From positions 1,112,302-1,176,301 of the forward strand of contig NZ_VDRC01000002.1 of assembly GCF_007667425.1 (NCBI RefSeq): a stretch of 64,000 nt of DNA. The letters are read 5' to 3'. Source of the stretch: Microbacterium sp. 1.5R. GTDB taxonomy: Bacteria > Actinomycetota > Actinomycetes > Actinomycetales > Microbacteriaceae. Each line of letters begins with the position of its first letter. Within the stretch, counting starts at the first letter, position 1. The translations under genes were made by a program, and so were the position numbers. The notes under the pieces are model-generated. The model was not told the DNA's origin. It ran no database searches and worked only from the letters and a program-made list of their open reading frames with translations. Positions 1 to 8,401 of this stretch are shown piece by piece.

Positions 1-70
1 GCAGGTAGCCGACGAAGGCGCTGCGGTCGGCCTCGTGCGCGGCGGCGATGGCCTGTTCGACGCGGCTCAT
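1..70 (-). CDS. trpA: Tryptophan synthase alpha chain, N-terminal fragment (gene runs off the left edge)
   Basis: Only the first 23 codons lie in the window, reading [20 protein letters not shown] and then GYL. This matches the usual TrpA opening, in which a short helix leads into the first strand of the TIM barrel. The ATG overlaps the trpB stop codon (ATGA), the usual translational coupling of trpB and trpA. TrpA cleaves indole-3-glycerol phosphate and passes indole to TrpB through the alpha2-beta2 tunnel. The call rests on this fragment plus its position directly after trpB. Confidence 0.85.
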   Translation of the reverse strand, partial: MSRVEQAIAAAHEADRSAFVGYL

Positions 71-1335
71 AGCTCGGGCTCCCCCTTCGATGCGGCAGCC
101 TCCGCGGCACTCTCGTGTTCGACGTCGTGCTCGAGCGCCGCGCGATCGTACAGTTCGAAGTAGCGCGCCGCCGTGTCCATGTCCTTGTCACCGCGGCCGG
201 ACAGGCAGATCGCCAGCACGGCGTCCGGTCCCATCTCGCGCCCGAGGCGCAGCGCGCCGGCGAGGGCGTGCGCCGACTCGACCGCCGGGATGATGCCCTC
301 CGTGCGGCTGAGCAGGCGCAGCGCCTGCATGGCCTCGTCATCGGTCGCCGGGATGTACTCGGCACGGCCGAGGTCGGCGAGCCAGGCGTGCTCGGGTCCG
401 ACGCCCGGGTAGTCGAGACCCGCGGAGATCGAATGCGACTCGACCGTCTGGCCGTCGTCGTCCTGCAGCACGTAGGTCTTGGCGCCATGCAGGATGCCGG
501 GGCGACCGCGCTCGATCGAGGCGGCGTGCTTGGGCGTGTCGACGCCGTCGCCGGCCGCCTCAACCCCGTAGAGCTTCACCTCGGCGTCGTCGAGGAACGC
601 GTCGAACATGCCGATCGCGTTGGACCCGCCGCCGACGCAGGCGATCACGGCATCGGGGAGACGACCCGTCACGTCGAGAAGCTGCTGCCTGGCCTCCTCG
701 CCGATGATCTTCTGGAAGTCGCGCACCATGGCGGGGAACGGGTGCGGCCCCGCCGCTGTGCCGAAGATGTAGTTCGTGGTCTCGACCGTCGCGACCCAGT
801 CGCGGTACGCGTCGTTGATAGCATCCTTGAGCGTGCGCGAACCCGAGGTCACCGGTATGACCTCGGCGCCGAGCAGACGCATGCGGGCGACGTTGAGAGC
901 CTGGCGCTCGGTGTCGACCTCGCCCATGTAGATCGTGCAGTCGAGACCGAACAGTGCGGCCGCGGTGGCGGTCGCCACGCCGTGCTGGCCCGCGCCGGTC
1001 TCGGCGATCACTCGGGTCTTGCCGAGACGCTTCGTCAGCAGTGCCTGACCCAGCACGTTGTTGATCTTGTGCGAGCCGGTGTGGTTGAGATCCTCGCGCT
1101 TGAGGAACACTCGGGCACCGCCTGCATGTTCGGCGAAGCGGGCCACCTCGGTCAGGGGCGAGGGGCGCCCGGCGTACGAGCTCAGCAGCGAGGCCAGCTC
1201 GGAGCGGAACTCGGGGTCGACGATCGCCTGGCCGTAGGCGACGGTCAGCTCGTCGATCGCCGCGATCAGCGACTCGGGCATGTACCGCCCGCCGTAGTCG
1301 CCGAACAGGGGCCCATGCTGGTCACGCAGGCTCAT
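67..1335 (-). CDS. trpB: Tryptophan synthase beta chain
   Basis: TrpB is the PLP enzyme that condenses indole with serine to make tryptophan. The 422-residue product has the family's normal length. The Schiff-base lysine lies in the motif HTGSHKINN (K90), the catalytic glutamate in AETGAGQHG (E112), and the PLP phosphate is gripped by the glycine-rich GGGSN loop. A GTG at 1338 directly precedes the ATG at 1335, and either could start. I chose ATG because the GGAGG ribosome-binding site is only one base from the GTG but four from the ATG. The start overlaps the trpC stop and the stop overlaps the trpA start, so trpC, trpB and trpA are translationally coupled. Confidence 0.96.
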   Translation of the reverse strand: MSLRDQHGPLFGDYGGRYMPESLIAAIDELTVAYGQAIVDPEFRSELASLLSSYAGRPSPLTEVARFAEHAGGARVFLKREDLNHTGSHKINNVLGQALLTKRLGKTRVIAETGAGQHGVATATAAALFGLDCTIYMGEVDTERQALNVARMRLLGAEVIPVTSGSRTLKDAINDAYRDWVATVETTNYIFGTAAGPHPFPAMVRDFQKIIGEEARQQLLDVTGRLPDAVIACVGGGSNAIGMFDAFLDDAEVKLYGVEAAGDGVDTPKHAASIERGRPGILHGAKTYVLQDDDGQTVESHSISAGLDYPGVGPEHAWLADLGRAEYIPATDDEAMQALRLLSRTEGIIPAVESAHALAGALRLGREMGPDAVLAICLSGRGDKDMDTAARYFELYDRAALEHDVEHESAAEAAASKGEPEL

Positions 1336-2108
1336 CACGCCTCCAGGAAGCTCTTGAGTGTGGCGATCGGATCGCCCGTCACGAGGGCCTCTCCGATCAG
1401 GACGACGTCCGCGCCCGCAGAGCGGTAGTGCGTGACGTCGTCGGGGGTCAGCACCGCCGACTCGGCGATCTTCACCGCGGAGTCGGGGATGCGCTCGACC
1501 AGTCGACCGAAGAGGTCGCGGTCGAGTTCGAGTGTGGTCAGATCGCGCGCGTTGACGCCGATCAGCGGCGCGCCGAGATCGATCGCGACGTCGAGCTCGT
1601 CGGCCGAGTGGGTCTCGACGAGCGGCGTCATTCCGAGCTCGATCACGAAGTCGTAGAGCTCGCGCAGCACGCCCGGCTCGAGACCGGCGACGATGAGCAG
1701 CACGAGGTCGGCGCCGGCCGCTCGGGCTTCGAGGACCTGGTATCTCGTGGCGATGAAGTCCTTGCGCAGCACGGGGAGCGAGACGCGGGCGGTCACGGCC
1801 TCGAGATCGGCGAGGCTACCGCCGAACCGGCGCTCCTCGGTGAGGACGCTGATCGCAGAGGCTCCACCGAGCTCGTACAGCGAGGCCTGCAGCGCGGGAT
1901 CGGGGATCTCGGCGAGTGCGCCCCGCGAGGGGCTGGCGCGCTTGACCTCGGCGATGATCTTCACCCGCTCCGCGGGGGCGAGGAACGACAGCGCATCCTT
2001 CGCAGCCGGGCGCGCGAGCGCGACGCGTTCCACGTCGGCCAACGGCCGCGTGAGCTCGCGTCGCTCGGCGTCTGCGACAGCGCCGGCCGTGAGGTCGGCG
2101 AGAACCAC
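1335..2108 (-). CDS. trpC: Indole-3-glycerol phosphate synthase
   Basis: TrpC closes the indole ring in the fourth step of tryptophan synthesis, using carboxyphenylaminodeoxyribulose 5-phosphate. The product is 257 residues, the usual size of a stand-alone (not TrpF-fused) TrpC. Visible motifs are [13 protein letters not shown] (substrate-binding lysine), VLRKDFI, LLIVAGL and VNARDLTT, which lie on successive barrel strands. The GTG start at 2108 follows the TAG stop of the upstream gene with an overlap of one base (TAGTG). The reading frame is open further upstream, but that part does not resemble TrpC. Confidence 0.95.
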   Translation of the reverse strand: MVLADLTAGAVADAERRELTRPLADVERVALARPAAKDALSFLAPAERVKIIAEVKRASPSRGALAEIPDPALQASLYELGGASAISVLTEERRFGGSLADLEAVTARVSLPVLRKDFIATRYQVLEARAAGADLVLLIVAGLEPGVLRELYDFVIELGMTPLVETHSADELDVAIDLGAPLIGVNARDLTTLELDRDLFGRLVERIPDSAVKIAESAVLTPDDVTHYRSAGADVVLIGEALVTGDPIATLKSFLEA

Positions 2109-2353
2109 TAGTGCCCCTTCGGGGAGTACTTGGGACCCTTCACGCCGTAACCGGCGCGGGCGAGCGCCCAGCCGACGAGAGCACCGATCGGGATGATCGC
2201 GGCGCCGACGTAGATCAGCGGCACCCAGAACCCGGCGAACTCGGCCAGGCAGAACGCCACGGTCGCGAGCGTGAACCCGAAGAGCATGATGATCACGGCC
2301 GCCCACGCAGCGGGCGAGTGTCCGTGGCCGGGATCGGCGATCGGGTTGGTCAT
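2108..2353 (-). CDS. HGxxPAAW-family small membrane protein
   Basis: This 81-residue protein opens with the signature HGHSPAAW (about residues 10-17), which defines an actinobacterial family of unknown function found beside trpC. Two hydrophobic segments are visible, about residues 18-38 and 43-65, and the tail is basic (VKGPKYSPKGH). GGAGGAGACC precedes the ATG, a strong ribosome-binding site. It lies between the Trp-associated membrane protein and trpC and overlaps trpC by one base, so it is co-expressed with tryptophan synthesis. Its role there is unknown; membrane placement is inferred from hydrophobicity. Confidence 0.85.
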   Translation of the reverse strand: MTNPIADPGHGHSPAAWAAVIIMLFGFTLATVAFCLAEFAGFWVPLIYVGAAIIPIGALVGWALARAGYGVKGPKYSPKGH

Positions 2354-2400
2354 GGTCTCCTCCGGGGACGGCGTGCGGGATCGGGTCAAGTCTACCGGGG

Positions 2401-2991
2401 TCAGCGCGTCGGATCGGTGCCGCGCGACAGGTCGTCCCACGAATCGATCGCGTCGACGGGGCCTGCGGTCTCGGTCGCATGCGGCGCGTCGGTGCGGAAG
2501 CGCCGCCCGCCCCGCTTCCACCGGCGCCACGTCATCAGCACGACGACGGCGGCGGCGAGCAGCACGATCCACCCCACGAGGGCGATCGCCGGCCAGGCGG
2601 AGCGCTCGATGCCGACGACCACGTCGGCGATGGCGGCGCTGCCCGCGAGACCCGTCGTCTCGGTGACCGTGGGGGCGACGGCGGACACAGGCTCGGTGAC
2701 GAGCAGCTGCAGCGTGGTCCAGCCGAGGAAGACGGCGGACGCCGCGCCGAGCACTCCGAAGACCAGGCGCAGCACCGGACCGACGATCGACATCGCGAGC
2801 CCCAGCGCGAGCACCGCCAGGCTGAGCGGCGCGAGGAGCGGCAGAGCAGAGGCCCCGGGGACGAGGATCGCCTCACCGGCATCCGCTCGCTCCGCCGTCA
2901 GCCAGGTCTGCGTCGAGGAGATGATGCCGATCGCTCCCGAGAGGAGGAAACCGAGCACAGCGATCGAGCGCCCGCGTCGCGCGAGATTCAT
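2401..2991 (-). CDS. Trp biosynthesis-associated membrane protein
   Basis: The 196-residue product has four likely membrane segments (about residues 9-29, 48-67, 72-92 and 134-152) and a charged, hydrophilic C-terminal tail. It resembles the TrpB-associated membrane family (Mycobacterium tuberculosis Rv1610), which lies between trpE and trpC in many actinobacteria. Its molecular function is not established. The ATG overlaps the hisI stop (ATGA), so it is coupled directly to the histidine genes. The trpE gene that usually comes between them is missing here. Confidence 0.8.
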   Translation of the reverse strand: MNLARRGRSIAVLGFLLSGAIGIISSTQTWLTAERADAGEAILVPGASALPLLAPLSLAVLALGLAMSIVGPVLRLVFGVLGAASAVFLGWTTLQLLVTEPVSAVAPTVTETTGLAGSAAIADVVVGIERSAWPAIALVGWIVLLAAAVVVLMTWRRWKRGGRRFRTDAPHATETAGPVDAIDSWDDLSRGTDPTR

Positions 2992-3347
2992 GCGCCCGCG
3001 CCTCCGTCGACGGCGTCGAGGTCGGTCGTGTCGAAGCACGTGCGTGTTCCCGTGTGGCAGGCGGGACCCGTCTGGTCCACCCGCAGCAGGATGGCGTCTC
3101 CGTCGCAGTCCAGTCGTGCCTCGCGCACGACCTGGATGTTGCCTGAGGTGTCGCCCTTGCGCCAGTATTCGCGGCGCGAGCGCGACCAGTACACCGCGCG
3201 ACCAGAGGTGAGCGTGCGGCGCAGCGCCTCGGCATCCATCCAGGCGAGCATCAGCACCTCGCCCGTGTCCCACTGCTGGACGATCGCCGGCGTGAGGCCG
3301 TCGTCGTTGAAGACGACCTGCGAGATCCGTTCGTCGACCGAGCTCAT
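2988..3347 (-). CDS. hisI: Phosphoribosyl-AMP cyclohydrolase
   Basis: HisI opens the purine ring of phosphoribosyl-AMP, the third step of histidine synthesis. The 119-residue protein is the stand-alone form. It shows [28 protein letters not shown] and the metal-binding stretch [21 protein letters not shown], with the conserved aspartates, cysteine and histidine. HisE is a separate gene 1.6 kb away, so this is not the fused HisIE of enterobacteria. It overlaps hisF upstream by four bases and the Trp-associated membrane gene downstream by four bases. Confidence 0.95.
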   Translation of the reverse strand: MSSVDERISQVVFNDDGLTPAIVQQWDTGEVLMLAWMDAEALRRTLTSGRAVYWSRSRREYWRKGDTSGNIQVVREARLDCDGDAILLRVDQTGPACHTGTRTCFDTTDLDAVDGGAGA

Positions 3348-4105
3348 CGCACCACGACCCCCTCCGCGCGCAGCGCGTCCTTCACATCCCCCACCGTCAG
3401 CGCGCCGGTGTGGAACACGCTCGCGGCGAGCACGGCATCCGCCCCCGCCTTGATGGCCGGAGCGAAGTGCTCGACCGCACCGGCGCCGCCCGAGGCGATC
3501 ACGGGCACCGCCGCCACCTCGCGCATCAGCCCGACCAGTTCGAGGTCGAATCCGTCGCGGGTCCCGTCGGCGTCGATCGAGTTCACGAGCAGTTCGCCCG
3601 CGCCCCGCTCCGCCGCCTCCCGTGCCCAGTCGAGAGCATCCAGGGTGGTCTGGGTCCGGCCTCCGTGCGTGGTGACCACGAACCCCGAGCTGGTCGTATC
3701 GGCGCGCTTGACGTCGAGCGACAGGACGAGAACCTGTGCGCCGAAGCGATCCGCGATCTCACCCAAGAGGTCGGGCCGGGCGATCGCCGCGGAGTTCACG
3801 CCGATCTTGTCGGCGCCGACCGCGAGCAGGCGCGCCACGTCGTCGACCGAGCGCACTCCCCCGCCCACCGTGAGCGGCACGAAGACCTGCTCGGCGGTGC
3901 GCTGGACCACGTCGTACGTCGTGGCACGTGCGTCGACGGTCGCCGTCACGTCGAGGAACGTGATCTCGTCCGCCCCTTGTGCGGCGTAATGACGAGCGAG
4001 TTCCACGGGGTCGCCCATGTCGCGGAGGTTCTCGAAGTTCACGCCCTTGACCACGCGTCCAGCGGCGACGTCGAGACAGGGAATGACGCGGCTCGCGAGC
4101 GTCAT
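3344..4105 (-). CDS. hisF: Imidazole glycerol phosphate synthase, cyclase subunit
   Basis: HisF is the cyclase half of the HisF-HisH synthase and makes imidazole glycerol phosphate and AICAR from PRFAR plus ammonia supplied by HisH. The 253-residue TIM barrel carries both catalytic aspartates, D12 in IPCLDV and D131 in LSLDVKR, and the phosphate-binding motifs LTVGGGVRS and IASGGAG. The partner hisH is not in this window. The ATG shares one base with the hisG stop, and the gene ends with a 4-base overlap into hisI. Confidence 0.96.
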   Translation of the reverse strand: MTLASRVIPCLDVAAGRVVKGVNFENLRDMGDPVELARHYAAQGADEITFLDVTATVDARATTYDVVQRTAEQVFVPLTVGGGVRSVDDVARLLAVGADKIGVNSAAIARPDLLGEIADRFGAQVLVLSLDVKRADTTSSGFVVTTHGGRTQTTLDALDWAREAAERGAGELLVNSIDADGTRDGFDLELVGLMREVAAVPVIASGGAGAVEHFAPAIKAGADAVLAASVFHTGALTVGDVKDALRAEGVVVR

Positions 4106-4947
4106 CAGAGCCTCGCGTTGTGGATAGCGGTCACGAGGATGGCCCGGGCGCCGAGGGCGTACAGCTCATCCATCACCGGGTTGACGCGCGACCGTGCGAC
4201 CATGACGCGCACCGCGACCCACTCCGGGTCGCGCAGCGGGGAGACCGTCGGAGACTCGATGCCCCCGGCGACCTTCACCGCGTCGTCGAGCAGAGCGACG
4301 GGCAGGTCGTAGTCGATCATGACGAAACGTCGCGCGACCATCACGCCGCGGAGCCGCCGCAGCAGCGTCTCGGAACCCTCGGCATCGTGGGGGCCTGCGA
4401 TCAGCACGGCCTCCGACTCGAGGATCACGGGCCCGAAGACGTCGAGACCCGCCTGCCGCAGCGTCGTGCCGGTCTCGACGACGTCGGCGACGGCGTCGGC
4501 TACCCCGAGCTGCACGGCCGACTCGACCGCGCCGTCGAGCGGCACGAGGTCGACGGCGATGCCCCGCTCGTCGAGGAACGAGTCCACGAGCCCGGGGTAC
4601 GAGGTCGCGACGCGCAGGCCGTCGAGCTGCGACACGTCGGTGTAGCGCCCGGCCGGGGCCGCGAAGCGGAACGTCGATCCGGCGAAGCCCAGTGCCTCGA
4701 TCTCGCGGGCGCCGGGCATGCGGGCGTCGAGGAGCAGGTCCCGCCCGGTGATGCCGACGTCGATGGCCCCGGATCCGACATACGTCGCGATGTCCTTCGG
4801 ACGCAGGAAGAAGAACTCGACGCCGTTGTCGGCGTCGATCACGTGGAGGGTCTTGGTGTCACGACGACCGGCGTAGCCGGCCTCCGCGAGCATCTCGGCG
4901 GCGGTCTCCGACAGAGACCCCTTGTTGGGAACGGCGATGCGCAGCAT
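4105..4947 (-). CDS. hisG: ATP phosphoribosyltransferase (long form)
   Basis: HisG joins ATP and PRPP in the first committed step of histidine synthesis. At 280 residues it is the long form: an N-terminal catalytic pair of lobes with the PRPP-binding segment [13 protein letters not shown] (about residues 156-168), then a C-terminal ACT-like domain of about 75 residues. In characterised long forms (for example M. tuberculosis) that domain binds histidine for feedback inhibition. No HisZ partner is needed for this form. The gene starts 38 bases after hisE and is followed directly by hisF. Confidence 0.96.
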   Translation of the reverse strand: MLRIAVPNKGSLSETAAEMLAEAGYAGRRDTKTLHVIDADNGVEFFFLRPKDIATYVGSGAIDVGITGRDLLLDARMPGAREIEALGFAGSTFRFAAPAGRYTDVSQLDGLRVATSYPGLVDSFLDERGIAVDLVPLDGAVESAVQLGVADAVADVVETGTTLRQAGLDVFGPVILESEAVLIAGPHDAEGSETLLRRLRGVMVARRFVMIDYDLPVALLDDAVKVAGGIESPTVSPLRDPEWVAVRVMVARSRVNPVMDELYALGARAILVTAIHNARL

Positions 4948-4985
4948 GAACAGCCTTCAGTTGGGAGTGGAGGGGGCGGGGCGCA

Positions 4986-5249
4986 TCACAGATGTCGGTA
5001 GACGTCCTGCAGGCTCAGGCCCTTCGCGATCATCATCACCTGCACGTGGTACAGCAGCTGCGAGATCTCCTCGGCCGCGGCGTCGTCGGACTCGTACTCC
5101 GACGCCATCCAGACCTCGGCGGCCTCCTCGACGATCTTCTTGCCGATCGTGTGCACGCCGCCGTCGAGCTCCGCGACCGTGCCCGACCCCTCGGGGCGGG
5201 TCTCGGCCTTGCGGCTGAGCTCGGCGAACAGTTCGTCGAAAGTCTTCAC
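4986..5249 (-). CDS. hisE: Phosphoribosyl-ATP pyrophosphohydrolase
   Basis: HisE removes pyrophosphate from phosphoribosyl-ATP, the second step of histidine synthesis. The 87-residue all-helical MazG-like protein has the metal-binding motif [14 protein letters not shown] followed by [14 protein letters not shown]. The start is GTG and overlaps the rpe stop (GTGA). This couples a pentose-phosphate gene to the histidine genes, which fits the shared demand for ribose phosphate. Confidence 0.94.
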   Translation of the reverse strand: MKTFDELFAELSRKAETRPEGSGTVAELDGGVHTIGKKIVEEAAEVWMASEYESDDAAAEEISQLLYHVQVMMIAKGLSLQDVYRHL

Positions 5250-5926
5250 GATTCCAGGCTAGCGGCTCGCGCGCGGTCCCTGAGCCGGTTGACGGCCGCT
5301 TCCACGTCGTCGGCGCCGTAGACGGCGGACCCCGCGACGAACGTGTCGGCACCGGCTGCGGCGGCCTGCTCGATGGTGGAGTCGGAGATCCCGCCGTCGA
5401 CCTGCAGCCAGACCGTCGAGCCGCGACGCTTCGCCTCGTCGGCGAGAGCTCGAAGCTTCGGCATGGTCTCGGCCATGAAGCCCTGGCCCCCGAAGCCCGG
5501 CTCGACCGTCATGACGAGGATCTGATCGAACTCGTCGAGCACGGAGTACAGGCCGTCAGCGGGAGTGTCCGGCTTGATCGCCACCCCCGCCCGCGCACCC
5601 ATGCTCCGGAGCCGGCGCGCGAGTGAGATGGGGTCGGCCGCCGCCTCGAGGTGGAAGGTCACACTCGCCGCGCCCAGCTCGGCATAATCGGGTGCCCACC
5701 GATCCGGATCGGTGATCATGAGGTGCACGTCGAGCGGGATCGGGCTCGTCGCCTGGATGCGCTCGACCATCTGCGGACCGAAAGTCAGGTTCGGGACGAA
5801 GTGGTTGTCCATGACGTCGACGTGTGCGAAGTCCGCTGTCGAGATCTTCGCGAGGTCGCGCTGCATGTTCACGAAGTCCGCGGCGAGGATGCTGGGATTG
5901 ATGCGCGGGGCGTCAGGCAGGTCCAC
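5246..5926 (-). CDS. rpe: Ribulose-phosphate 3-epimerase
   Basis: Rpe interconverts ribulose 5-phosphate and xylulose 5-phosphate in the pentose phosphate pathway. The 226-residue TIM barrel shows [10 protein letters not shown] near the start, the metal-site strands [16 protein letters not shown] and [17 protein letters not shown] and the phosphate-binding VDGGI. I place the start at the GTG at 5926, with AAGGAG about nine bases upstream. The frame is open further upstream, but that part is the shadow of rsmB. The gene overlaps the end of rsmB by 14 bases. Confidence 0.94.
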   Translation of the reverse strand: MDLPDAPRINPSILAADFVNMQRDLAKISTADFAHVDVMDNHFVPNLTFGPQMVERIQATSPIPLDVHLMITDPDRWAPDYAELGAASVTFHLEAAADPISLARRLRSMGARAGVAIKPDTPADGLYSVLDEFDQILVMTVEPGFGGQGFMAETMPKLRALADEAKRRGSTVWLQVDGGISDSTIEQAAAAGADTFVAGSAVYGADDVEAAVNRLRDRARAASLES

Positions 5927-7430
5927 GGGTGTCGTCTCCTTCTGCGGCAGAGGCGCCGCGTCCGTCCGATTCTGAGCGCTGCAGGAGCGCGAGGAACATG
6001 GCGTCCGTGCCGTGCCGATGCGGCCACAGCTGCACCCGACCCGAGCCGTCGGCGCCCAGGTCGATCGGCGACAGCGCGACTTCCGCGAGCACCGCGCGCG
6101 CATCGAGCTCGGTGACGTCGGTGCGCCCGCGCAGGACATCCTGGACGACGCCCGTGGTCTCGGCGAGGTGGGGCGAGCACGTGACGTACGCGACGATCCC
6201 CCCTGGTGCCAGCGCCTCGATGGCCGAGGTCAGGAGTTCGACCTGCAGAGGTACGAGATCGGCGACATCCGCCGGTGTCTTCCGCCAGCGTGCCTCCGGC
6301 CGCCTGCGGAGCGCGCCGAGACCCGTGCACGGCGCGTCGACCAGGATGCGGTCGAAAGCCGCCGGGTGCTCCGCGGCGAGGACTCGTCCGTCCTCCTCGT
6401 GCACGACGACCTGGCCCGGGACGGCCTTCAAGGCGTTGCGCACCAGCCCCGCGCGCACGGGCACCACCTCGTTCGCCTGCAGCTCGACGTCGTGATCGTG
6501 CGCGATGGCCGCGAGCAGTGCGGTCTTGCCGCCGGGGCCGGCACAGAGGTCGAGCCAGCGTTCGCCGGCCCGGATCGGAGCGGCCGCCGTGAGAGCGAGG
6601 GCCACCAGTTGGGAACCCTCGTCCTGCACACGTACCTTCCCGCCTGAGGCGCGGAGCACGCGGCGGGGGTCACCGCCGGGCGACCCGAAGGCCGTCGACG
6701 CGTAGGGTCGTCGCGGCTCGCCCGGCTCTGCGAGACCCGGCAGCGCGACGAGCGTCACCTCGGGCGAGTCGTTGTCCGCCTCGAGGAGCGCGTCGAGCTC
6801 ATCCGATCGGCCTTCAGCCGCGAGGGCTCGACGCAGCGCACGGATGACCCACACGGGGTGCGCGGTGCGCAGCGCGAGACGCTCGTCGTCCGACCGAGCG
6901 GCATCCTCGATCCGCGTCTGCCACTCCCCCGGCGTCTCCCGGGCGATGCGGCGGAGTACGGCGTTGGCGAAACCGGCCGCACCGCGTCCCCGCTCGGCGG
7001 CGATCAGGTTCACGGACTCGTTCACGGCCGCGTGCGACGCCACCCGCGTGGCGAGGAGCTGGTGCGTGGCGAGCCGCAGCGCATCGAGCACTCCGCTGTC
7101 GATGTCCCCGACGGGGCGGTCGGCCGCCGCGCCGATGATGGCGTCGTACGTGCCCCGTCGACGCAAGGTGCCGTACGCGAGTTCCGTGGCCAGAGCCGCG
7201 TCCTGCGGTGAGAGATCGGCCTGGGCGATGGCCGACGGCAGTATGAGGTTCGCGTACGCATCCGACTCCGCCACGGCGCGGAGCACGTCGTACGCGACGC
7301 GCCGCGCGGGCTGCACGGTGCGCTGAGGCCTCGGATCCCTTGCGTTCCGCCGGTCGCTCGACCCAGCCCGACCCCTGCCGGACTGCGCGGCTCTGTCAGC
7401 CGGTCGGCGCCGCGCGTCGTGCCCGCTCAT
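5913..7430 (-). CDS. rsmB: 16S rRNA (cytosine-C5)-methyltransferase RsmB (Sun/Fmu family)
   Basis: RsmB methylates a cytosine of 16S rRNA (C967 in E. coli numbering). The product is 505 residues. It has a basic, low-complexity N-terminus of about 45 residues, a NusB-like RNA-binding domain (about 45-180), and a C-terminal methyltransferase domain with the SAM loop DLCAGPGGKTALLAA and the two cysteine motifs DAPCTGLGALRRRPEARW and YVTCSPH. The second Cys is the usual nucleophile. The ATG overlaps the fmt stop (ATGA). A frame open upstream of 7430 is only the shadow of fmt. Confidence 0.93.
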   Translation of the reverse strand: MSGHDARRRPADRAAQSGRGRAGSSDRRNARDPRPQRTVQPARRVAYDVLRAVAESDAYANLILPSAIAQADLSPQDAALATELAYGTLRRRGTYDAIIGAAADRPVGDIDSGVLDALRLATHQLLATRVASHAAVNESVNLIAAERGRGAAGFANAVLRRIARETPGEWQTRIEDAARSDDERLALRTAHPVWVIRALRRALAAEGRSDELDALLEADNDSPEVTLVALPGLAEPGEPRRPYASTAFGSPGGDPRRVLRASGGKVRVQDEGSQLVALALTAAAPIRAGERWLDLCAGPGGKTALLAAIAHDHDVELQANEVVPVRAGLVRNALKAVPGQVVVHEEDGRVLAAEHPAAFDRILVDAPCTGLGALRRRPEARWRKTPADVADLVPLQVELLTSAIEALAPGGIVAYVTCSPHLAETTGVVQDVLRGRTDVTELDARAVLAEVALSPIDLGADGSGRVQLWPHRHGTDAMFLALLQRSESDGRGASAAEGDDTRGPA

Positions 7431-8344
7431 GCGCCCGCCCGCAATCCCTCGGTGTCGCGGAGTCCGCGCCACCAGTCGGTCGCGTTCATCGGTGCCTTGC
7501 CGGCCGGCTGGACGCGCACGACGGCGAGGGGAGCATCTGCCGTACCGATGAGCAGGGCCGTCTTGGTCGCGGAGAGCTCCCCCGGCTCGAGGTCGGCGTC
7601 GTCGCCGGGCGCAGCATCGAGGATTTTCACGCGCTGGCCGCCCACGGTGGTGTGCGCCCCTGGTTCCGGGGTCACGCCGCGGAACCGGGCGAAGACCTGC
7701 GCCAGCGGCTGCGTCCAGTCGAGGGCGCCGTCGTCGAGCGAGAGCTTCGGGGCGAGGGTCGGCTCCCCGGTCTGCGGCACCGCGTGCAGAGCGCCGGCGG
7801 CGATCCCCGACACCACCTCGGACGTGAGGTCGGCGCCGAAGGTCGCAAGAGCCGCCAGCGCCGAATCCGCCGTCGCATCGAGCGATATGTCGGCCTCGCG
7901 CATCGCGAAGACGTCGCCGGCGTCGAGCTCCGGCACGAGCTGGAACACGCTGGCCCCGAGGGTCTCGTCGCCGGCGATGAGCGCGCGCTGCACGGGCGCA
8001 GCGCCACGCCACCGGGGCAGCAACGAGAAGTGGAGGTTGATCCATCCGCGGTCCGGCGTCGACAGCAGCGGTTCGCGTACCAATCCGCCGTACGCGACGA
8101 TGACACCGAGCTCGGGGTTCACCGCTGCGATGCGGGCCATCGCCTCATCGTCGAGCCGAGCGGCCCTGATGATCGGCAGACCGAGTTCGACGGCGGCCTG
8201 GGCGACGGGAGACGGCGTGAGGATGCGCTTGCGGCCCAGCGGCGCGTCGGGGCGCGTGATGACCGCGAGGATCTCATGCTCGGCGGCGAGACGCCGGAGT
8301 GTGGGAACGGCTGCCGACGGTGTGCCGGCGAAGACGAGACGCAT
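7427..8344 (-). CDS. fmt: Methionyl-tRNA formyltransferase
   Basis: Fmt formylates initiator Met-tRNA using 10-formyltetrahydrofolate. The 305-residue protein has the hydrolase-fold opening RLVFAGTPSAAVPTLRRL. The catalytic N103 and H105 lie in NLHFSLLPRWRGAAP and D144 in LDAGDVF, aligning with the E. coli triad. The C-terminal OB-like domain begins near residue 205. It sits between priA and rsmB, a usual actinobacterial order, and no def (peptide deformylase) gene is next to it. Confidence 0.96.
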   Translation of the reverse strand: MRLVFAGTPSAAVPTLRRLAAEHEILAVITRPDAPLGRKRILTPSPVAQAAVELGLPIIRAARLDDEAMARIAAVNPELGVIVAYGGLVREPLLSTPDRGWINLHFSLLPRWRGAAPVQRALIAGDETLGASVFQLVPELDAGDVFAMREADISLDATADSALAALATFGADLTSEVVSGIAAGALHAVPQTGEPTLAPKLSLDDGALDWTQPLAQVFARFRGVTPEPGAHTTVGGQRVKILDAAPGDDADLEPGELSATKTALLIGTADAPLAVVRVQPAGKAPMNATDWWRGLRDTEGLRAGA

Positions 8345-8401
8345 GAAGGTGCTCCGGAGGGAAGACGGGGGTGGAACGGGTGCCGGATCGGTCGCGACCG
8401 G

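Noticed and set aside
2340..2400. Tryptophan attenuator or T-box before the trp genes
   Set aside because: No Trp-codon leader peptide, T-box core or terminator/antiterminator pair is visible in the short gap; the trp genes are coupled to the his genes.
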